Shown in pieces: positions 20,901 to 25,456 of a stretch of 25,456 bases of DNA; the first letter of the stretch is position 1; every line of letters starts with the position of its first letter. The position numbers were made by a program, and so were the translations under genes. This stretch comes from DASXTW01 sp046726275. Lineage in GTDB: Bacteria; Actinomycetota; UBA4738. Below the pieces are notes generated by a model. The model did no database searches, was not told the DNA's origin, and worked only from the letters and a program-made list of their open reading frames with translations. The DNA is taken from positions 1 through 25,456 of the forward strand of contig JBKPAF010000029.1 of NCBI GenBank assembly GCA_046726275.1, given 5' to 3'.

Positions 20901-22406
20901 ATGTCGTCAAATCCGAAGGCAATGAAGACCCGTGGCGACCGGCTGGACCGCTTCTTCCTTCACCCGAGCCACCGACGGGTCTGGCTCGGTTATGCGGTGG
21001 CGATCCTCGGCCCGGCCCTCGTGACGGCGATCGCGGCGTCGCTTCCTCCGCCTCGCGGCACGACCATCCCGGCCCTGTTGTACCTCCTCGCCGTCGTCGC
21101 CACCGCCGTGGTCGGGCAGCTGTGGCAGGCCCTGCTGGCGTCGGCCCTCTCGTTCGTGTGTCTCGACTTCTTCTTCACAGATCCGATCAACACGTTCGCC
21201 ATCTCCAAGGCCGAGGACCTCGTCGCGCTCGCGGTGTTCCTGGCGGTGGCTGCCACGGTGACCGGCGCGATCACGGTGGCGTTGGAGCAGCGGGCCCGGG
21301 CCGAGTCCCGCGAGCATCAGGTGCGGGCTCTCTACAACGTGACGGCCGGACTTCTCTCGGGCGGAGGGCTCGACGAAGCCCTGGGAGACCTGGCCTCGTC
21401 GTTGCGCGGGATGTATGGCCTGAACGGGTGCCGGGTCCTGGTACTCGATGACGCGGGGGTCGAGCACCAGCGAGCGCTCAGTGGCTCCATGGATGGCGAC
21501 ACCACGTCCGTGCCGCTGGCTGCTGATGGCCGACCCGTCGGAAGGATCGAGATGGCAGGGATCGCCCCGGGCGCCATCGCGGGAGCCGAGCAGGAAGTGC
21601 TGGAGACCTTCGCCGGCCAGCTGGCACTCGCCCTCGAGCGCGCCCGGCTCGGCGAGGAGGCGGCGGGGGCGCGCTTGGATGCCGAGTCGAGCAGGATCCG
21701 GGCTGCCCTGTTCGCCTCCGTCACCCATGACCTCCGAACCCCGCTCGCGTCGATCACGGCGAGCGCGTCGAGCCTGCTCGAGGAAGGCGTTCCGTTCACG
21801 GACGACCAGCGTCAGGAGCTTCTTCGGACCATCCTCGAGGAGTCGGAACGCCTGAACCGCCTGGTGGCGAACCTGCTCGATCTGTCGAGGCTGAGGGCGG
21901 GGGCCCTCGTTCCCTCGATGGACCTCGTCCCACTCGAGGACGTCATCTCCTCTGTGGTGGAGCGGCTGCGCCCGCGACTGGCCGGCCGCCCCTTTCGGCA
22001 ACGCATCAGGGAGGACGTGCCGCCCGTGCCCATGGACGTCGTTCAGATCGATCAGGTCCTGACGAACCTCATCGAGAACGCTGTGCGCTTCTCAGCCGAG
22101 GGTTCCGAGATCGGCATCGCGGCGGTTCGGTGGCACGACATGGTCGAAGTCAAGGTGAGTGACCGGGGGCCCGGGATCGCGGAACACGAGCGAGCCATGG
22201 TCTTCCAGGAGTTCTACCGGAGGGATGTGGGCGAGAAGCGGAGCGGGACCGGGCTCGGGCTCGCCATCGCGCAGGCCATCGTGACTGCTCACGGAGGCTC
22301 GATGTGGATCGAGCAGACGCCCGGCGGAGGGACGACCGTCGGATTCCGATTGCCCCTGGTCCGGACGGCCTCCTCGGTCGGGGAGGGAAGGGGCTCCCCT
22401 CGATGA
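20901..22406 (+). CDS. KdpD-like sensor histidine kinase lacking the N-terminal KdpD domain
   Basis: 501 residues. A DUF4118-type membrane region (about 28-128) with LSFVCLDFFFTDPINTF is characteristic of KdpD. A GAF-like domain (about 145-250) follows, then HisKA with SVTHDLRTPLASI (His276) and HATPase_c with LTNLIENAVRF (Asn389/Asn393), DRGPGI (421-426) and GTGLGLAI (449-456). All catalytic motifs look intact. Full-length KdpD (about 900 residues) has a cytoplasmic KdpD and USP domain before the membrane part; these are absent, so signal input must differ. ATG 20901 is used; ATG 20922 is an alternative, and neither has a well-spaced ribosome-binding site. It overlaps the response regulator as ATGA. 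No kdpFABC genes are in the window. Confidence 0.88.
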   Translation: MSSNPKAMKTRGDRLDRFFLHPSHRRVWLGYAVAILGPALVTAIAASLPPPRGTTIPALLYLLAVVATAVVGQLWQALLASALSFVCLDFFFTDPINTFAISKAEDLVALAVFLAVAATVTGAITVALEQRARAESREHQVRALYNVTAGLLSGGGLDEALGDLASSLRGMYGLNGCRVLVLDDAGVEHQRALSGSMDGDTTSVPLAADGRPVGRIEMAGIAPGAIAGAEQEVLETFAGQLALALERARLGEEAAGARLDAESSRIRAALFASVTHDLRTPLASITASASSLLEEGVPFTDDQRQELLRTILEESERLNRLVANLLDLSRLRAGALVPSMDLVPLEDVISSVVERLRPRLAGRPFRQRIREDVPPVPMDVVQIDQVLTNLIENAVRFSAEGSEIGIAAVRWHDMVEVKVSDRGPGIAEHERAMVFQEFYRRDVGEKRSGTGLGLAIAQAIVTAHGGSMWIEQTPGGGTTVGFRLPLVRTASSVGEGRGSPR

Positions 22407-23089
22407 AGATCCTCGCCGTCGACGACGAGCCTCAGATCCTCCGAGCCATCCGGACCAGCCTCGCCGCTCGAGGCCATGAGGTCCTCACCGCGCCGAATGG
22501 AGAAACGGCCCTTGATTCGTTGTCTGCCTCTCAGATCGAGCTGGTCATCCTCGATCTCGGCCTCCCGGGCATTGATGGCGTCGAGGTCATCCGCCGGCTT
22601 CGGACGTGGTCGGCCGTCCCCGTGATCGTGCTGTCGGTGCGGGACGGCCAGGCGGACAAGGTGGCTGCGCTCGACGCGGGAGCCGACGACTATCTCAGCA
22701 AGCCGTTCGGTATGGATGAGCTCCAGGCCAGGATGCGGGCGGTCCTGCGCCGAACCGGGCAGCCTGAGGAGGAGCGACCCGTTGTGTCGGCGGGCGACCT
22801 GACGATCGATCTCGGCAAGCATCTCGTGACCCGGGGCGGCGTGCCGATCCACCTCACCAGGACGGAATTCGCGCTGCTCGAACAGCTCGTGTCTAATCCG
22901 GGGAAGCTCCTGACGCACCGATGGCTCTTGCAGAAAGTCTGGGGAGAGGCCTATCGGGAGGAGAGCCACTACGTCCGCGTTTACGTCGCGGGATTGCGCA
23001 AGAAGCTCGAGCAGGACCCCTCCTCCCCGGCGCTGATCCTCACCGAGCCGGGCGTCGGGTATCGCTGGGCGCCGGACGAGCCCTCGTAG
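22403..23089 (+). CDS. kdpE: KdpE-like OmpR-family response regulator
   Basis: 228 residues. The receiver domain (1-120) has the acidic pair Asp7/Asp8, phospho-acceptor Asp51 in VILDLGLPGIDG, Ser78 and Lys100 in SKPFG. The C-terminal winged helix (about 130-225) has LTRTEFALLEQLVSNPGKLL and HYVRVYVAGLRKKLEQD, matching KdpE, and closes with TEPGVGYRW. KdpE normally activates kdpFABC under potassium limitation. Here it lies next to two KimA-like potassium permease genes and a TrkA pair, which are natural candidate targets. ATG 22403 overlaps the kinase stop codon, so the pair is translationally coupled. It is convergent with the second permease (14-base gap). Confidence 0.9.
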   Translation: MKILAVDDEPQILRAIRTSLAARGHEVLTAPNGETALDSLSASQIELVILDLGLPGIDGVEVIRRLRTWSAVPVIVLSVRDGQADKVAALDAGADDYLSKPFGMDELQARMRAVLRRTGQPEEERPVVSAGDLTIDLGKHLVTRGGVPIHLTRTEFALLEQLVSNPGKLLTHRWLLQKVWGEAYREESHYVRVYVAGLRKKLEQDPSSPALILTEPGVGYRWAPDEPS

Positions 23090-23103
23090 TAGGAAGGGTG
23101 CGC

Positions 23104-25374
23104 CTACAGCTGGTGGGCGACGCTCGTCACGACCACTCCCGGCTCGAAGAGCAGAAACCGCTTCATGTAGAGCCCGGTCTGGTTGTGAAGCAGGTGCTCC
23201 CACCATCGCTTGACGATGAATTCCGGGATGACGACCGTCACGATCGTGTCCGCTCGTCGACTGTGCCGCCGGATCTCCTCCAGCAGGGGAGGCTTGATGT
23301 CCCGGAACGGGGAGTCGATCACGGACAGCGAGACGTCCATGTTCCATCGTGCCCAGTCCTCGAGGATCGGCCCGATCTCCTCGGGGTCCGAGGAGAAGAA
23401 GAGCGCCTCGACTGCCGTCGGGTGGAGGGACTTGGCGTACTGGACTGCACGAGCCGTCCCGGCATGCACGGCGGCGAGCGGGATGAGCACCACGTTTCTC
23501 GCCGGTTCCAGGGGTCGATCCTTGTGGACCGAGGCCAGGCTCCGCTCCTCGGGTAACAGGGGAACGTCGGTCACTACGATCCCCGGCTCGAACAGCAACG
23601 CGGCCTTGAGCCAAAACGCCGAACCACGGCGCGCGTACCTGAAGAGGGAGCGCCCGGTCAGGGCTTCGGGGATGACGACCGTCGTGAACTCGCCGTCCGA
23701 TCGCGGCAGCTCGTGGAGGTAGCGCCGGACCGCCCGAACGTAGCCCTCGCCGTTCCCGGGAAGTCGCTGGAGGTCCCCAAGGCGAGGGGCCAGCTTCGGC
23801 CACGCCCGGGCAGCCCTGGGGAACGAGTCGGTATGGCCCACGTACAGGGGCGTCACTCGCTCGGGCCGGATCGCCCGCAGGTAGGCCACCGCGTCGGCGG
23901 TGGCCAGCTCCAGATCGGGGACGAGGAGGATGAACCTGTTCGGGACCTCCCGAGCACCCGATACCGGCTGCGCCCGCAGGGCGGTTCCCACCGACGCGTA
24001 GTGGCGGCGCACTGCGAGGAAGAACACCACGATGACCGGCATCGCCGCCAGTACGATCCAGGCTCCTCCACGGAATTTCGTCACGGCGACGATGACGAGG
24101 ACGACGCCGGTCGTGACGGCGCCGACGGCGTTGATGATCATGCTTCGGCGCCAGCCGTCCCCCTTCACCTTCCGCCATCGCCTGACCATGCCGGCCTGAG
24201 ACAGCGTGAAGGCCGTGAAGACCCCCACCACGTAGAGCTGGATCAGGCGAGTGAGGTTGGCGTCGAACGCCCAGATCAGGGCTGAGGCGAGGAGGGCCAG
24301 GACGACCACGCCGTTGGAGAAGACCAGACGGTCCCCTCGGTTGCGGAACTGGGATGGCATGAACTTGTCGCGGGCCAGGATCGATGACAGCCGGGGAAAG
24401 TCCTGGTACGAGGTGTTCGCCGCCAGCACCAGGATCCCGGCGGTGAACGCCTGAAGCAGGAAGAACATCAATCCCCTGCCGTACAACGTCTCCCCGATCT
24501 GGGCCAGGACCGACTTGTGCAGCGCGATCTCGTGGGTCGCCCGCACCTGGAGGAGCCGGGCCAGGATCGTGAGGCCCAGGAACATCGTGATGCTCATGGC
24601 CCCCATCGCGGCCAGCGTCGCCGCCGCGTTCTTCGACTGAGGTCGACGAAAGGCCTGGACACCGTCGGCGATGGCTTCGACCCCCGTCAACGCGGTGGCG
24701 CCGGACGAGAACGCTTTGAGCACCAGGAACACGGATAGCGCTTCCACCGGCGGCAGAGGGAGGTGGGCGGTCTCGGCAACGGGGCACCCTCCCAGGCATT
24801 GGACGAACCCAAGGACGATAGTCACGGCGACGAGGACGACGAACCCGTAGGTGGGGATGGCGAAGATCTGTCCGGCCTCCTTGACCCCGCGCAAGTTGGC
24901 CAAGGTGAGGAGGACCACGAACCCGACCGCCACGCCGACCTTGTGCTCGGCCAGGCCAGGGACGGCGGAGGTGATCGCGATCGTCCCGGCCGTCACGCTG
25001 ACCGCGACCGTCAACACGTAGTCGGTGAGGATGGCGGCGGCCGCCACCAATCCGGGGATGGTTCCGAGGTTCTCCCGGGAGACGATGTAGGAGCCGCCCC
25101 CCCGTGGGTAGGCTCGGACCGTTTGGCGATAGGACGTCACCACGATGGCGAGGAGCGCGGCGATCGCCAGGCCGATCGGAAGCATCAGGGCCAGCGCGGT
25201 GGCCCCGGCTAGGCCGAGGACCAGCATCATCTCCTCGGTCGCGTACGAGACAGAGGAGAGGGGGTCGGAGGAGAAAACCGGGAGGGCCAGCACCTTCGGC
25301 AGGAGTTGATGCTCCAGCTTGTGGCTGGCCAGGGCCCTGCCCACCAGCAATCGCTTGAGCCCCGCGACCCCCAT
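23104..25374 (-). CDS. KimA-like APC-superfamily potassium permease with C-terminal USP-like domains (intact copy)
   Basis: 756 residues. An N-terminal LKRLLVGRAL is followed by 12 or so membrane helices (to about 460) and a cytoplasmic part of nearly 300 residues. FSSDPLSSVSYATEE (Asp37, Tyr44), TSYRQTVRAYPRGGGSYIVS, LTDYVLTVAVS (Asp118, Tyr119), LKAFSSGATALTGVEAI, LAANTSYQDFPRL and AFTLSQAGMVRRW closely follow B. subtilis KimA, a high-affinity K+/H+ symporter. The C-terminal half has two USP-like repeats, the second ending LLHNQTGLYMKRF and GVVVTSVAHQL. KimA-type proteins can be inhibited by c-di-AMP; whether this one is cannot be judged. ATG 25374 has TAGAAT 8 bases upstream and no ribosome-binding site. 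Older annotation as an amino-acid permease is less likely. Confidence 0.9.
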   Translation of the reverse strand: MGVAGLKRLLVGRALASHKLEHQLLPKVLALPVFSSDPLSSVSYATEEMMLVLGLAGATALALMLPIGLAIAALLAIVVTSYRQTVRAYPRGGGSYIVSRENLGTIPGLVAAAAILTDYVLTVAVSVTAGTIAITSAVPGLAEHKVGVAVGFVVLLTLANLRGVKEAGQIFAIPTYGFVVLVAVTIVLGFVQCLGGCPVAETAHLPLPPVEALSVFLVLKAFSSGATALTGVEAIADGVQAFRRPQSKNAAATLAAMGAMSITMFLGLTILARLLQVRATHEIALHKSVLAQIGETLYGRGLMFFLLQAFTAGILVLAANTSYQDFPRLSSILARDKFMPSQFRNRGDRLVFSNGVVVLALLASALIWAFDANLTRLIQLYVVGVFTAFTLSQAGMVRRWRKVKGDGWRRSMIINAVGAVTTGVVLVIVAVTKFRGGAWIVLAAMPVIVVFFLAVRRHYASVGTALRAQPVSGAREVPNRFILLVPDLELATADAVAYLRAIRPERVTPLYVGHTDSFPRAARAWPKLAPRLGDLQRLPGNGEGYVRAVRRYLHELPRSDGEFTTVVIPEALTGRSLFRYARRGSAFWLKAALLFEPGIVVTDVPLLPEERSLASVHKDRPLEPARNVVLIPLAAVHAGTARAVQYAKSLHPTAVEALFFSSDPEEIGPILEDWARWNMDVSLSVIDSPFRDIKPPLLEEIRRHSRRADTIVTVVIPEFIVKRWWEHLLHNQTGLYMKRFLLFEPGVVVTSVAHQL

Positions 25375-25456
25375 CGGGGCAGATTCTAGGATTCGGTGGG
25401 ACGGAATGGCTCGGGCGAGACGCGCAGCCTGGGCAACCTCGAATGGGGCGTAGACC
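25375..25456 (-). promoter_or_regulatory. Promoter region of the intact KimA-like gene
   Basis: TAGAAT (25383-25388, minus strand) lies 8 bases from ATG 25374, giving an essentially leaderless transcript. That leaves no room for a riboswitch, such as a c-di-AMP (ydaO) element, in the mRNA. I see no other gene in the last 80 bases of the window. Confidence 0.5.

Noticed and set aside
22289..24799. Very long minus-strand frame of about 836 codons across kdpE and the second permease
   Set aside because: It is the wrong frame of the permease and antisense to kdpE; the composition is Arg/Pro/Gly-rich without membrane helices.
1..25456. CRISPR arrays, tRNA or rRNA genes, insertion sequences, integrase or attachment sites
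   Set aside because: I looked for regularly spaced repeats, transposase motifs and RNA-gene signatures on both strands and found none.

Overview
The window is a gene-dense, high-GC bacterial chromosome segment with short intergenic gaps and frequent 4-bp ATGA overlaps. I see no tRNA, rRNA, CRISPR array, phage gene or insertion sequence. The content points to an actinobacterium (Actinomycetota), probably an uncultured lineage. The signs are an F420-dependent PPOX-fold protein, an LCP cell-wall ligase, an RsbV/RsbW-type partner switch, many leaderless-type starts, and a neighbourhood (OB-fold protein, two TrkA proteins, KimA-like permease) that resembles Rv2690c-Rv2694c of Mycobacterium tuberculosis. 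The taxon is inferred, not proven.

Layout. 1-1671: the tail of a probable sulfatase/alkaline-phosphatase-type enzyme and a polysaccharide flippase. 1640-3136: three small genes (SnoaL-like, F420/PPOX, SLOG/TIGR00725) and a decayed methyltransferase start. 3152-5419: an MrfA/SftH-type DNA-repair helicase. 5537-6586: a first CaCA-type cation exchanger. 6602-8322: an LCP protein coupled to an unknown membrane-anchored protein. 8413-10413: a STAS antagonist, an RsbW-like ATPase and an AI-2E/UPF0118 membrane protein, apparently one operon.

10414-25374 is dominated by ion transport. It holds a second CaCA exchanger, NhaA, a K+-independent H+-pumping pyrophosphatase, an OB-fold protein, a TMEM175-type potassium channel, two TrkA/RCK proteins, a KimA-like potassium permease broken by an apparent single-base deletion, a KdpD/KdpE-like two-component system and a second, intact KimA-like permease. 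Together these genes cover Na+, K+, Ca2+ (or another divalent) and H+ movement plus their sensing, so I read the region as a cation- and pH-homeostasis island.

The least expected signals are non-coding. The nhaA leader contains a nested stem whose closing strand can pair instead with a repeated copy of its partner beside the ribosome-binding site, which is the architecture of a translational riboswitch. The second CaCA exchanger has a structured leader starting with GGGGAGTAG, reminiscent of yybP-ykoY (Mn2+) riboswitches. Many genes carry TANNNT 6-8 bases upstream of the start codon and no ribosome-binding site, which suggests leaderless transcription.
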